In this document: piece after piece, positions 1 to 12,539 of the stretch
Position numbering within the stretch: the first letter of the stretch is position 1
How the letters are laid out: every line of letters starts with the position of its first letter
DNA from: Culex pipiens pallens
Lineage: Eukaryota; Arthropoda; Insecta; Diptera; Culicidae
Reading direction: 5' to 3'
Assembly: GCF_016801865.2 (NCBI RefSeq)
Contig: NC_068938.1
Location: 8,953,020 to 9,017,019 of the forward strand
DNA: 64,000 bases
Notes under the pieces: model-generated
Seen by the model: the letters and a program-made list of their open reading frames with translations, nothing else
What the model was told of the DNA's origin: nothing
Database searches by the model: none
Made by a program: the position numbers and the translations under genes

Positions 1-450
1 TGATTTCGATCAAAAAATCCTGCAGTGGCTTCAAGAAGGCAACAACCGGCACATGTTGATTCCTTTTGGTGCTGAAATTCGGTAAATTGAATTTAATACA
101 GAATATTTTATAGTGATGATCAATTTTCTTTGAAAATGATCAACGGCTTCACCTTAAAGCCCGAAAAAATTTCACTGTATTTCCCCCAGGAGGTGATTTT
201 ATTATATTTTACCTGTTCCATAGGATTTGCATTTTTGGCAAATTAAACAAAATTGTAAAACACAGATATTTTTTACCCCTGAAAAAATTTAATATTTAAA
301 AAAAAATGGCAAAGTTACGGAAAAAATCAAACTTCAACCCTAAAATTATCTAATAATGTTTAATTCTTCTTTCCAATGCCTTTAAATCTTCAAAAAATGG
401 TTAAAACCAATCCCGTCTAGAGACGGGATTGGGTTGTAGAGAGATATGTT
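1..450. repeat. Dispersed repeat, right part, ending in a short palindrome
   Basis: Bases about 330-450 match, in inverted orientation, the stretch 57190-57350 inside the large hAT-like element. Both contain a 'CAACCCTAAAA' block, an 'ATTCCAATGC'-like block, a GC-rich palindrome and 'GGGTTGTAG'. The palindrome here is two 12-base arms (CCAATCCCGTCT and AGACGGGATTGG) around 406-440. No coding potential was seen. The element class is unknown and its left end lies outside the window. Confidence 0.5.
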
Positions 451-1965
451 TAATACCTCCAACCATTGCCAATTTTATCACTGACCATAGTTACTACCAG
501 CAAAAGTATGTAGTACCAGCTAAGCAAACAAACTTCTGTCCAGTAGTAGGTACCCTTTGAAACCTGCGGGGACATGATTTAGGTGTAAAAATGAGTTATA
601 ACACCATTCCTCTTCTGCTCTTGCCCTCACCACTTCTCAGCTCTCAACTAATAGGTGGCGCTCGTTCGCTTCGCTGTAAGCTGTTAATAAATCTGTCGAA
701 CACCGAGTTGGACCGGGCGACAAAAAAAAACTACATCCAGGTATAAACCAAAGACGACAACGTCGACGACGAATGTCCGCCTGATTATAATTACATAAAT
801 CATAGCTCTCATTATCGAGGGCCGGGTTGGCCAGGCTATATTGGACCCACCGACCAGACCTCCAGACTTAGAACGCCGACTAGAAGCTGTCGCTTTCTGG
901 TTTTGGAGCCCACGTCCGAACGCAGTCGCGGTCTGTGTCTCAAGACGAGTGTGACAAATTATTTCTCGTCAATAAATCGAGTTGATGCTGAAAGTGCACG
1001 TCCATTTTGGGGGACAGTTGTCACCGCGGCGGCCGCCGCCAGTGTTGTTTGTTTTTAAGCTCGGACCCAAAGCCTTTAATTGGCTGCGGATTGCGTTTGG
1101 GAGTGGAATAAATCAAGCTTGTGGAGCTGCTGCTTGGAGGTGGCCACGTCGTACTACTTTGTGCGGTATCCGACGTGACGGCGTGGAGGTGTAATATATG
1201 CGAATTTTATGCATATTTAGCCTGACATTGGTCATTTGTTTTTCGTTTGTGGGATTATGCAGATCGGAAGTAATGGGGGATTTCATTATCAATACTGAGT
1301 TGAGAAGTACTGAGGTTTTGCTATTGACACAAATTAATATCAATTGGCAAATCACAGTACTACGTTAAGACATTTACTCGCTCTAACTCCTCTTGTAAAT
1401 GAGCATTTCATGTAGATGATGTTGCAGCATGATGTTCCAGTAATTAGAGTTTATATTTACACTAATCTGTAAAGTTCCCGAAGACCCGAACTAAATTTCA
1501 AATTTCAAGCCAAATTTTCGAAAAATTTCAAAATTAAGTATCACGAAAAGCTTTTTCCAGCATTACAGTAATGTTCTGTAACAAATTTTGCCAAATTTAT
1601 TTTACCAATCTGTGGTCCCAAAATTAAAAATTTGTAAAAATCTTTATAATTCTTTTTTTAATAAAAAATGCAGATTCAATCGTTATTCAATGCATCCTAA
1701 ATAGTTATTAATTTTCGAGGAACTTTTTGGAGGAACGGCCAAAACATGCAATAAAATTTGCAATGGCCCTATTTCTTGAAAAATCGAAAAACTCTCAAAT
1801 TATGGAATGCTTTGATTTTTATTTAAATTTTTATCATTATTGAATTTAATTTTAATTAAACAAAAATAAATTCGTCAAGTTTTCTATTTTTTATATGAAA
1901 AGGTTTCAAAATTCAGAAAAAATCAGTTTCGAAATGCATTATTTTTTTTAAATTTGATTTATAAA
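451..1965. other. Intergenic, no gene recognised
   Basis: Mixed composition, with a GC-richer island at about 600-1200. Only short open frames occur and none resembles a known protein. It could hold untranslated exons or regulatory DNA of a gene outside the window, but nothing in the sequence proves this. Confidence 0.4.
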
Positions 1966-2155
1966 AAGCAAAGCAACCCACTTTAACGACCCCCGGGTCT
2001 TTTGTGAGCTCTGTTGCAAGTTTCTGCTCATTTCTAGGCGTCCGAAGGTTATGTGTGATGAGTCACCCAAAACCTCATTTACGCAAATGGACCAACGTTT
2101 TACTTCCTCATCCGATAGAAGGCCAGGAGGATAAGGTGGGAATCGAACCCGCGCC
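1966..2155 (-). mobile_element. tRNA-related SINE, copy 1 (5'-truncated head)
   Basis: Read on the minus strand, the element begins near a Pol III B-box-like sequence (GGTTCGATTCCCA). It runs through a conserved body containing 'ACATAACCTTCGGACGCC' and ends in 'GTCGTTAAAGTGG' followed by an A/T tail. The same body occurs in plus orientation at 46067-46177 and 47153-47267, which establishes it as a dispersed repeat. The A-box half of the tRNA head is not visible. The short open frames here are not genes. Confidence 0.7.
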
Positions 2156-2159
2156 CTTT

Positions 2160-3400
2160 TGGATTTTTGAGTTAAATAAAAATATAGAAACTTTGAACAT
2201 TTCAAAACATTTGAATTTTGTTTTCTAATGGTTATGAAAGTTAAGAATTTTAGATGGTTTTAAGAATTGAGAAATATAAAAAAAAATTAAATGAGTATTT
2301 ACAGTTTTAGATTTTATTTATTATAATTAATATTATAAATCTTAATTTTAGTTTTGAAATTTGAGGGTCTCAAAGCTTAATTTAAAAAAATACATATTAA
2401 AAAATCATTATTTATTAAATTAATAGATTTTTTGATTTTTTTAATTGTTTAAATATTTTTTAAATTTTTTTGTTGTTTCATCTTTTACTATATCTTTAAA
2501 TTTCTTTTTAAATTTTAGAATTTTTAAATTTCAGCATTATTTAAATTTTAGAATTTTTTAATTTCAGAATTATGCAAACCTCTTAAATTTATTATTTGTT
2601 TGATTAATTGCTGTTCTTTTCACATTTTATTTTTCAGGCCTTTGAATTTCCTTCTATATCAAAAAATTAACAAAAAAGAGAAATTATTGTTAGTTTTTAT
2701 TCTAGAATTTTTATTTATTAATTTTTGTAATTTTTAAATCATTCCAAATTTTGTAATTTTTAGTTTTCAAACAATTTTTTTTTTAATTTTAAATTTTCAT
2801 AAATTTCTTATCTCTAAATATTGTTTCGCACTGTTAAAATTTTAATTTTAATTTACATTGATATTTAAGTTTTTTTAATTTTTGGAATCTTATGTTTTTA
2901 GAAATGGTGTGAAAGCCTTTAAGAAAAGCGAATACCTGTATTTAAAAAAATCCAGAGAAATTATTGTTTTTTATCATAGAAATTTTATTTTTTTCCTGAT
3001 TTTTAAAAAATATAATCATTAAAATTTTTAAAATTTAAAGTTTTTAAAACTTTTCATGTTTGAATTTTAAATGTTTTAGAAATTTGATTAATTTAGTTTA
3101 TTTTATTTTTTCTTATATTTTTTATCTTTAAATATTGTTCTTGTGTTTTCAATATTTTTTTCTTTGATATTTTTTTTTAAATCTTAAGTTTTTTTTAATC
3201 TTTAACATTTCATAAATGTTATTTTTTTAAGTATCGGAAGCATAAAAAACTGAAAAACTTTATTTTTTATTGTTGGAAACAAGCTTCGAATACATATCGA
3301 GATTTTCTCAATTTTTCTGTCGTAATTGATCGATAGTAGATTAAGAAATTACGATCAATTAATCGCAATCTACTAGCGAAAAATTGCGACTTACCGTTGG
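2160..3400. other. Very AT-rich low-complexity DNA
   Basis: Dominated by short runs of A and T. No gene, RNA or clear element boundary was seen. Confidence 0.6.
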
Positions 3401-4470
3401 TAAATTACAGTCGAGTGCAATAATCATAAATACGTTTATAACTTTATTCTTTATGTTCAAATGTTTTCAATTAAAATTACTAACCACTTTAAAAGCAATA
3501 GGGGGAAGGGGAAATAACTCAGTTGGAAAATTCCAAGCTAATTCAAACCATTATTTATTTAACAATAATCATAGAAATTCCTATTCAAACTGCAGAAAAA
3601 TCTAACTTTGAAATCTGATAAATCAAATCCGTTACAAAAAAAGATAAACTACCAAACACCTTTCCCCAAGAGGCCTCTCAGTTCGCACTTTTTTCTCGAG
3701 GCACAGGTTCTCCATAAATCTTAAGCCTCAACCACGGTGGCGGTGGCCACTCGGTGGCACGTTCCCCACGTCTACTAAATACGGCATTTGTGCGACCATT
3801 TCGTACGCCCTTTCAGTTGTCCAGTCCAGGCCCGCACGACCACAAACAATAAAATTTAAATTAGCAACCAAATACGGCATAATTGAGTATTTGTTAGTTT
3901 TTCTAAGTTAATATTTATGTTTAATGCTGAAAATCAAAACATGGCTCGCGCGCTGATATGATCTGCGGCCGGTGGTCGGTGGCCCAAAGTTGTTCAATGG
4001 AACCTCTCTCCAGCATTTCTCCCCGCGTGTCGTCGTCACCGAATGCAGATATAATAGGGGAAAATTGAACGTTAGTTGTTGTTTTGCTTCATTTTTTTTT
4101 TTGTTTCACCAGCCATGAATGAAAATCGATTCTTCATGCATCGCCAACACCATCTCAGTTCTGTCCGTCCTTTTGTTCCAGCGCTAGCAGCAGCGCAGTG
4201 GCCAAAGCTCTTTTCTCTCTAGCCGGCGATGGCGATTGTTTGGGCTGAGCTTTGCTGCCCCCGAGGGGTTGGGACTCCCTTTTTTGGGCGAAAGTTTGCT
4301 TTCGTCACTTTAAAGCTACACGCGCCTTGGCGGTGGCGTGCACCCACTTCCTTCTATTGTGGACGCCGCGTTATGAGTTACCGTTAGGTGGCACAGAATT
4401 CCTGGATTGAAATTTGTTTTCAATTATGAATGATTAAAAAATCGTTTAAAATCATGACATTTTCTGAAGA
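3401..4470. other. Intergenic, no gene recognised
   Basis: Less AT-rich than the preceding kilobase, with GC-rich patches around 3730-3850 and 4190-4400. No convincing open frame or RNA gene was seen. Confidence 0.4.
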
Positions 4471-4556
4471 CAACTAAAAATACCTTATCTGCGTTGATAA
4501 TCATTTTTGTCACACAACTAAAAATACCTTTTCTGCGTTGATAATCATTTTTGTCA
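4471..4556. repeat. 42-bp direct duplication at the edge of the 9-bp array
   Basis: The block starting CAACTAAAAATACCTT at 4471 and ending in ATCATTTTTGTCA is repeated at 4515 with a period of 44 bp and one substitution. The second copy runs directly into the TTTTTGTCA array, so the duplicated block contains the probable seed of the minisatellite. Confidence 0.8.
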
Positions 4557-6129
4557 TTTTTGTCATTTTTGTCATTTTTGTCATTTTTGTCATTTTTGTC
4601 ATTTTTGACATTTTTGACATTTTTGTCATTTTTGTCATTTTTGTCATTTTTGTCATTTTTGTCATTTTTGTCATTTTTGTCATTTTTGTCATTTTTGTCA
4701 TTTTTGTCATTTTTGTCATTTTTGTCATTTTTGTCATTTTTGTCATTTTTGTCATTTTTGTCATTTTTGTCATTTTTGTCATTTTTGTCATTTTTGTCAT
4801 TTTTGTCATTTTTGTCATTTTTGTCATTTTTGTCATTTTTGTCATTTTGTCATTTTTGTCATTTTTGTCATTTTTGTCATTTTTGTCATTTTTGTCATTT
4901 TTGTCATTTTTGTCATTTTTGTCATTTTTGTCATTTTTGTCATTTTTGTCATTTTTGTCATTTTTGTCATTTTTGTCATTTTTGTCATTTTTGTCATTTT
5001 TGTCATTTTTGTCATTTTTGTCATTTTTGTCATTTTTGTCATTTTTGTCATTTTTGTCATTTTTGTCATTTTTGTCATTTTTGTCATTTTTGTCATTTTT
5101 GTCATTTTTGTCATTTTTGTCATTTTTGTCATTTTTGTCATTTTTGTCATTTTTGTCATTTTTGTCATTTTTGTCATTTTTGTCATTTTTGTCATTTTTG
5201 TCATTTTTGTCATTTTTGTCATTTTTGTCATTTTTGTCATTTTTGTCATTTTTGTCATTTTTGTCATTTTTGTCATTTTGTCATTTTTGTCATTTTTGTC
5301 ATTTTTGTCATTTTTGTCATTTTTGTCATTTTGTCATTTTGTCATTTTTGTCATTTTTGTCATTTTTGTCATTTTTGTCATTTTTGTCATTTTTGTCATT
5401 TTTGTCATTTTTGTCATTTTTGTCATTTTTGTCATTTTGGTCATTTTTGTCATTTTTGTCATTTTTGTCATTTTTGTCATTTTTGTCATTTTTGTCATTT
5501 TTGTCATTTTTGTCATTTTTGTCATTTTTGTCATTTTTGTCATTTTTGTCATTTTTGTCATTTTTGTCATTTTTGTCATTTTTGTCATTTTTGTCATTTT
5601 TGTCATTTTTGTCATTTTTGTCATTTTTGTCATTTTTGTCATTTTTGTCATTTTTGTCATTTTTGTCATTTTTGTCATTTTTGTCATTTTTGTCATTTTT
5701 GTCATTTTTGTCATTTTTGTCATTTTTGTCATTTTTGTCATTTTTGTCATTTTTGTCATTTTTGTCATTTTTGTCATTTTTGTCATTTTTGTCATTTTTG
5801 TCATTTTTGTCATTTTTGTCATTTTGTCATTTTTGTCATTTTTGTCATTTTTGTCATTTTTGTCATTTTTGTCATTTTTGTCATTTTTGTCATTTTTGTC
5901 ATTTTTGTCATTTTTGTCATTTTTGTCATTTTTGTCATTTTTGTCATTTTTGTCATTTTTGTCATTTTTGTCATTTTTGTCATTTTTGTCATTTTTGTCA
6001 TTTTTGTCATTTTTGTCATTTTTGTCATTTTTGTCATTTTTGTCATTTTTGTCGTTTTTGTCATTTTTGTCATTTTTGTCATTTTTGTCATTTTTGTCAT
6101 TTTTGTCATTTTTGTCATTTTTGTCATTT
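4548..6129. repeat. 9-bp minisatellite (TTTTTGTCA)n, about 176 units
   Basis: Near-perfect head-to-tail 9-bp units. Variants are few. Units of 8 bp lack one T near 4850, 5278, 5330-5340 and 5822, GACATTTTT units lie near 4607-4620, a G substitution lies near 5439, and GTCGTTTTT lies near 6052. Because 9 is a multiple of three, every frame stays open on both strands and gives long artificial tripeptide-repeat frames (for example VIF, LSF, CHF). These are not genes. Confidence 0.97.
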
Positions 6130-6749
6130 TGACCATTTTGATCATTTTGATCATTTTGATCATTTTGATCATTTTGATCATTTTGATCATTTTGATCATT
6201 TTGATCATTTTGATCATTTTGATCATTTTGATCATTTTGATAATTTTGATAATTTTGATCATTTTGATCATTTTGATCATTTTGATAATTTTGATCATTT
6301 TGATCATTTTGATCATGTTGATCATTTTGATCATTTTGATCATTTTGATCATTTTGATCATTTTGATCATTTTGATCATTTTGATCATTTTGATCATTTT
6401 GATCATTTTGATCATTTTGATCATTTTGATCATTTTGATCATTTTGATCATTTTGATCATTTTGATCATTTTGATCATTTTGATAATTTTGATCATTTTG
6501 ATCATTTTGATCATTTTGATCATTTTGATCATTTTGATCATTTTGATCATTTTGATCATTTTGATCATTTTGATCATTTTGATCATTTTGATCATTTTGA
6601 TCATTTTGATCATTTTGATCATTTTGATCATTTTGATCATTTTGATCATTTTGATCATTTTGATCATTTTGATCATTTTGATCATTTTGATCATTTTGAT
6701 CATTTTGATCATTTTGATCATTTTGATCATTTTGATCATTTTGATCATT
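6130..6749. repeat. 9-bp minisatellite (TTTTGATCA)n, about 69 units
   Basis: It abuts the previous array. The unit changes abruptly at 6128-6135 through a single transitional GACCATTTT unit. Variants are GATAATTTT (about 6239, 6248, 6284, 6482) and GATCATGTT (about 6312). Each unit carries a TGATCA palindrome, so GATC recurs every 9 bp. The array ends sharply at 6749. Confidence 0.97.
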
Positions 6750-9059
6750 CTTCTGAGGTAGCAAAAATAATTTTAAGGAAAATATTGAGATGTGCAAGTA
6801 TCAAACACAGAGCTACTGATATTTACGGTAACTCTCAAAACTGTGACTTCCCCCGAGGGAACACTACCCCGATATCGGAGTATAGTGGGCCCCAGATATG
6901 CAGATTTGGCCGCTCGACCAACAATAGCCGTGAATAAGGAGCGCGGTAGCTATTAAAAGCTGGTTAGCTGTCAATTTCCCAAGGATTTATACCGTGCTCC
7001 GAGGGACCGCGGGCATAAATGGATTAATATTTGTGTTTCTTCATCGCACTTTTGAACCGTACCGGGGGATTTCCTTTTATTTTTTGGCGGCAAAGAAGAA
7101 TCTCACTTGCTTTCAGTAAAAAAGGGAACTCTGGGATATCGATTCTTACCGCAGCGCAAGCCTGTCTCCAGAACCAGCAAGTTTAATGAACCAATCGATT
7201 CGGATCAACCTCAACGGGGCCTCAGCTGACTGCTTGGTGGTGGTGGCGGCGTTGGTCTTAACTCGACAAGACGTTGATCTGACCGGCGCGAACCTCTGCT
7301 GCGCAGCAAAGAAAAGAGGTCGAACCAAACTTTGAAATAAATCACCTTTAATCGGTATTAACTCATAATGCCATAAGCTTCACTCGCGGTCAAGTGAACA
7401 CACATTGACGGACTTTGACTAACTCTTGCGGTTCGTCGGGTTTTGAACGCACACACACGTGTAGGGCTTTGAGGAAGGAGGGGAGGTGGGGTGGGAATGT
7501 TAATGCTTTCAGTGAGGAACTTTTTGATCCACACCGATTCGATTCGAGCGGGGTTCTCACCCCCGCTCATCAGCGGTAACTGTACCAGGGGTCGAACTCC
7601 CTTGGAACTGCCCTGGCTGAACATTGCCACAACGTTGAACATGTCTTAATGGCGATGGAATGAAATAAAATCAGCACGATGAAATGATAAATGACTTACG
7701 GCTTGAACCGAGTGACATGACAGCATAAGTTTCATGATTTTCATAAAGATCGGGGGGTTCAGACAGGCGGGCATTCATTCTGAACCGTTTGGAGACTTGG
7801 AGAAGCCACAGAAGCGCGTCCATCAGCACATACAGCGAGCAGCGCGCAGTGGCTTAAGGGAAGACATCATCAGCGCAGAAGAAGGTCGAAGTTTTGCGGC
7901 GAAAGATGATGTTGTCTGGCCAAACGAAGCCAACGATAATATTAATGATCGCCGGGGCTGACATGGGGACGACTTGTAGTAGCGATTGCTGCTCATTGTT
8001 TGACACATTCTTGCCCGCCGTACAGCAGCCGCAGCAGTGACAAAGTAGAAGAAGTGACTCTAAAGTGTGCTCAAATTGTGAGGTTCGTCGCTCGCCCCAA
8101 GTCTCTGGCGGAAAAGGTGAAAATCATCAACACGATCTCGGGGATCTGTGGCAAATCGATCAATCGAAAGCCATTAAAACAACATTGTGATAAAGCGAAC
8201 ACCCCCCCTGGCGGGAGAGGTTTCAGTCCAAGTCGAAGAAATCGCCAAGAGATAATCGCCGCACGGTAGCCGCGCACTAGAAGCGAGCTGAGCTATGCGA
8301 TTTGCAGTCATGCTGCGGCGCGGCTACTGTAAATCCATTGGCGGTTAATAAATAAGGCTGGTGCGTGGTTTTTCCCCTTCTCCACCCCCTTGCGGGAGGG
8401 AGCCACCCTCGCGAAAGAACAACCCCGCTCAAACGGACGACGTCCGTGGCGAATTGGCGTTAATTTTCACTTCACACCTTGATTTCTCATATTTCTGCAC
8501 CTTATTAGGGGACAATTGTTGTTGGGGCGAACTTGCAGGTTCAGGTTGAATTCATATTTGGAAGGTGCTCTGGATGTGGGGAAATTGGTCCTCGTAAAAA
8601 AGTAACACAATGTTGCGGAAATTAGATACCAATTGACTTAAATTAAATTTGAATATATTAAATTACGCGCAATAAAACTTTCCATTGTGAATTTTCTTTC
8701 AAAGGCGATACATTCACTGATTTCACCAGGTGAAATCAACCAATTGCTAGTCTAATTAAGCAAATAATGCATTCAAATCACGTTTAAAGCCCTTATTTTG
8801 GATAAATGCCACGTTTCTTCAGTCATTTGATAACTATTTTTGAAAAAAAAAGTTTTCTTTTCCACATTACATTTTTTATTAAAAAAATCTTTCTTTTTTT
8901 ATGGAGCGTGAACAACCGCAAAACATCCCCCCAAACCAAATTGTCCACGTCGTTTATGGATGGTCCCGTAAAAACTACGAGTTTCACAAAATTTCACATT
9001 TTCCAAAAGAAATCTTAATGTCAAATTGTATTTTACAAAAACACATGAAGAAAATTAAA
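6750..9059. other. Intergenic, no gene recognised
   Basis: Moderate GC to about 8550, then AT-rich. The open frames here are short, have no recognisable domain and lack convincing splice context. No RNA gene was seen. Confidence 0.4.
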
Positions 9060-9610
9060 ATGCAATTCGCTTCGTTTGATCCATATATAAAAAATTATAA
9101 AAATTTGAGTAGTATTACAAAAAATATGATGCTTTAGAAAATTTTAGCTCTTTCATCAAAAAATATTTAAACAAGCGAAAATGAATTTTAAATTTTTGCT
9201 TCGTTTGATATTTTGCGAATTATGAAAATTTTAATATTTTCACACAAACGTTGTTTTTTTTTATTAAAATTTTAGTATTTTACAAAAAAATATTTCAATT
9301 AGCCAAAGTGTATACAAATTTCGCTTCGTTTGATACCCACATTGAAAATTTGAGTATTTAAAAAGAAAATTTTAGTATTTTACAAAAAAGTAATAAATGG
9401 AAAATGCATAAATTAATTAACTTCGTTTGATACCCATATTGCGAATTAAGAATAGAATTTTGGAAAAATACGGTATATTGTGAAAATTCGAATATTTTGC
9501 AAAAAAAATCACTCTATTAAAGTGAAATTGCATCCAAATTTTGCTTCGTTTGATACCCATATTGCAACTTATTAAAATTTGAATATTTTCAGATCAAAAT
9601 ACGGTATTTT
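9060..9610. repeat. Degenerate tandem repeat, about 110-130-bp period
   Basis: The anchor 'GCTTCGTTTGATA' or a close variant recurs near 9069, 9199, 9325, 9421 and 9544. Each copy is followed by similar text (CCATATTGCGAATT..., AAAATTTGAGTATTT, TTTTACAAAAAA). The copies are diverged, so the array looks old. Confidence 0.7.
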
Positions 9611-10009
9611 GTGTTTTTTTTTTAATATTCAATAACTTAGGCCGTTGAAAATATTTTTTTGAGTTTATGTCTCACGACTTTGACCAAAGTTGAGGGGAGA
9701 AAAAAAAAGTATAAAAAATTAAATTACGAGCTAAGGTTTTTAGTTTAGCTATCATTAGTTTCCAAAATATCAAAGTATTAACAAACAGTTTTGCGAAAAA
9801 AAACTTTTTGCAGTGCTGTACATCGAAATCTCACAAAAATCCAAAATATTTTCACAAGAGCCCAAACATGCTATATGATTATCAATGCAGAGAAGTGCAT
9901 TTTAGACTGTTGAGCAGTTCTCTAGGATTTCGGTCATTCGATTTTTTTTTTTTTTGTATTTTTTAATCCGACTGAATCTTTCTTGTGCCTTCCGTATGCC
10001 CAAAAAAGC

Positions 10010-10600
10010 CATTTTGCATCATTAGTTTGTCCATATAATTTTCCATACAAATTCGGCAGCTGTCCATACAAAAATGAGGTATGAAAATTCAAAAATCTGT
10101 ATCTTTTGAAGGAATTTTTTGATCGATTTGGTATCTTCGGCAGAGTTGTAGGTATGGATACGGACTATACTGGAAAAAAATGATACACGGTAAAAAAATT
10201 TTGGTGATTTTTTATTTAACTTTTTGTCACTAAAACTTGATTTGCAAAAAAATACTATTTTTAATTTTTCAAAAAATCGAAATATTGTTCGCAAAAATTT
10301 TTCAACTTCATTTTTCGATGTAAAATCAAATTTGCAATCAAAAAGTACTTTAGTGAAATTTTGATAAAGTGCACAATTTTCAAGTTATAGCATTTTTTAG
10401 GTGACTTTTTTGAAAATAGTCGCAGTTTTTCATTTTTTAAAAATAGTGCACATGTTTGCCCACTTTTGAAAAAAATATTTTTGAAGAGCTGAGAAAATTT
10501 TCTGTATTTTGCTTTTTTGAACTTTGTTGATACGACCCTTAGTTGCTGAGATATTGCCATTGAAAGGTTTAAAAACAGGAAAATTTATGTTTTCTAAGTA
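10010..10600. repeat. Dispersed mosquito-type repeat, copy A
   Basis: Blocks such as AAATTTGCAATC, GATAAAGTGCAC, TTCAAGTT, GCTGAGAAA and CTTTGTTGAT appear in the same order as at 15170-15560. This shows a shared dispersed element. No transposase-like open frame was seen. Confidence 0.55.
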
Positions 10601-10602
10601 TC

Positions 10603-10915
10603 ACCCAAACAATCCATTATTTTCTAATGACGATATCTCAGCAACTAATGGTCCGATTTTCAATGTTAAAATATGAAACATACGTGAAATTTTCCGATCT
10701 CTTCGATAAAAATATTTTAAACCAATACTAACATTTCAAAAGGGCGTAATATTGAATGTTTGGCCCTTTTGAAATGTTAGTCTTGATTGAATTTTTTTGA
10801 AAATATTTTATTTGAAAAGATCGGAAAATTTCACGACTGTTTCATATTTTAACATTGTAAATTTGACCATTAGTTGCTGAGATATCGACATTAGAAAATA
10901 ATGGGTTGTTTGGGT
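10603..10915. mobile_element. Foldback (MITE-like) inverted repeat, about 313 bp
   Basis: The left arm starts ACCCAAACAATCCATTATTT and the right arm ends in its imperfect reverse complement (AATGGGTTGTTTGGGT). The pairing continues inward through the CATATTTTAACATT and CGGAAAATTTCACG blocks to a centre near 10731-10781, where AACATTTCAAAAGGGC faces its complement. Almost the whole element is palindromic. No clear target-site duplication was seen. Confidence 0.75.
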
Positions 10916-11050
10916 AATTATTTTGTCCTCTGATTTTTAGGACCAATTTTGAAGGAATATCTGCAACAGTAGGTCCGTTGAAAAATATATTCTTAGTGAA
11001 AGCATCGACGATAATTTTATCGATTGACAACCTTGAATGTGAAGTAATTT

Positions 11051-11734
11051 ATGAGATGAGAATGAGATGAGAATGAGATGAGAATGAGATGAGAATGAGA
11101 TGAGAATGAGATGAGAATGAGATGAGAATGAGATGAGAATGAGATGAGAATGAGATGAGAATGAGATGAGAATGAGATGAGAATGAGATGAGAATGAGAT
11201 GAGAATGAGATGAGAATGAGATGAGAATGAGATGAGAATGAGATGAGAATGAGATGAGAATGAGATGAGAATGAGATGAGAATGAGATGAGAATGAGATG
11301 AGAATGAGATGAGAATGAGATGAGAATGAGATGAGAATGAGATGAGAATGAGATGAGAATGAGATGAGAATGAGATGAGAATGAGATGAGAATGAGATGA
11401 GAATGAGATGAGAATGAGATGAGAATGAGATGAGAATGAGATGAGAATGAGATGAGAATGAGATGAGAATGAGATGAGAATGAGATGAGAATGAGATGAG
11501 AATGAGATGAGAATGAGATGAGAATGAGATGAGAATGAGATGAGAATGAGATGAGAATGAGATGAGAATGAGATGAGAATGAGATGAGAATGAGATGAGA
11601 ATGAGATGAGAATGAGATGAGAATGAGATGAGAATGAGATGAGAATGAGATGAGAATGAGATGAGAATGAGATGAGAATGAGATGAGAATGAGATGAGAA
11701 TGAGATGAGAATGAGATGAGAATGAGATGAGAAT
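11051..11734. repeat. 11-bp minisatellite (ATGAGATGAGA)n, about 62 units
   Basis: Uniform 11-bp units, with no substitution that I could see across 684 bp. On the minus strand the array stays open and would encode an 11-residue repeat (LILISFSSHSH). This is a by-product of the repeat and not a supported gene. Confidence 0.97.
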
Positions 11735-12539
11735 AGGATTTTCAAATTTTCAATCGACTCTTGTTTTTCCAATCCAACTTCCAACCAATCACTCAAAACA
11801 GTTCACAGGCCGTCAACTATTCCGTAATCAATCTTAAATCTTGTTCCCATTCTCGCTCGACAACCCAGAACGACCTTGAGCCTGCCTTGTCTCAAATCCA
11901 CACGAATTCTATCGTCACGTATGTCACAAATTTTAAAAGTCACACACTCGATCCGGTTTCGATCATGCGGTCCAGTGTTCTCCCCAAGCCAGCCGATAGC
12001 CGGCTAACTGACCACAAATATCGATATCACGACGAATCAAACAAGTTTCAACGTCGCCGTCGGTGGGAAGGAGACAGGTACGCGCGTTCGAAAAATACAA
12101 AAACTCAAAACTTTAATTGACATCTTCGGTTTTGATTGGTCACTCGGTGGAACGCTCGCTTGCTCGCTTGACAAAGATTTGAATTTTTCTCGATCGCGAT
12201 CGCGATCACCGTGCGATAGCGTTTCGTCAGCTTCCTTCCTCACCTGATTGGTCACATTTTGTCACACAGTTCTAATTTGAATACAACGTGGTGAACGCTC
12301 CTCTCACTCTCACTCCTCCTCGCCCCAGATGCGACGATGTCACTGACATATTGTGTGCTCGTTGAATTATGATACATGGTCGACTTACAACGAGTATATT
12401 TCATCGGTTGATCGATTGGCTCTGGCCGGGACCGACGACCGATCGGTTCCCGGGAAGAAATCTTATAACGGCTAATTGCTTTCAGCGTCTTGGCCAACTT
12501 GCAGCAGATTCCAGGGCGAAGTGCGAACTGAAAGGCGGC
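11735..12539. other. Intergenic, no gene recognised
   Basis: Unique-looking sequence between two minisatellites, with CGATCGCGATCGCGATC-like tracts near 12190. Short open frames on both strands have no recognisable domain. Confidence 0.4.

Noticed and set aside
4510..6937. Very long open frames on both strands (up to 799 codons)
   Set aside because: They are generated by a 9-bp repeat that never creates stops. The products are tripeptide repeats, several frames overlap, and no flanking exon structure exists.
7146..8549. Cluster of short open frames
   Set aside because: No domain, no consistent splice structure, and overlapping frames on both strands.
11017..11796. 259-codon frame encoding an 11-residue repeat
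   Set aside because: It is fully explained by the 11-bp minisatellite; the flanks add no domain.
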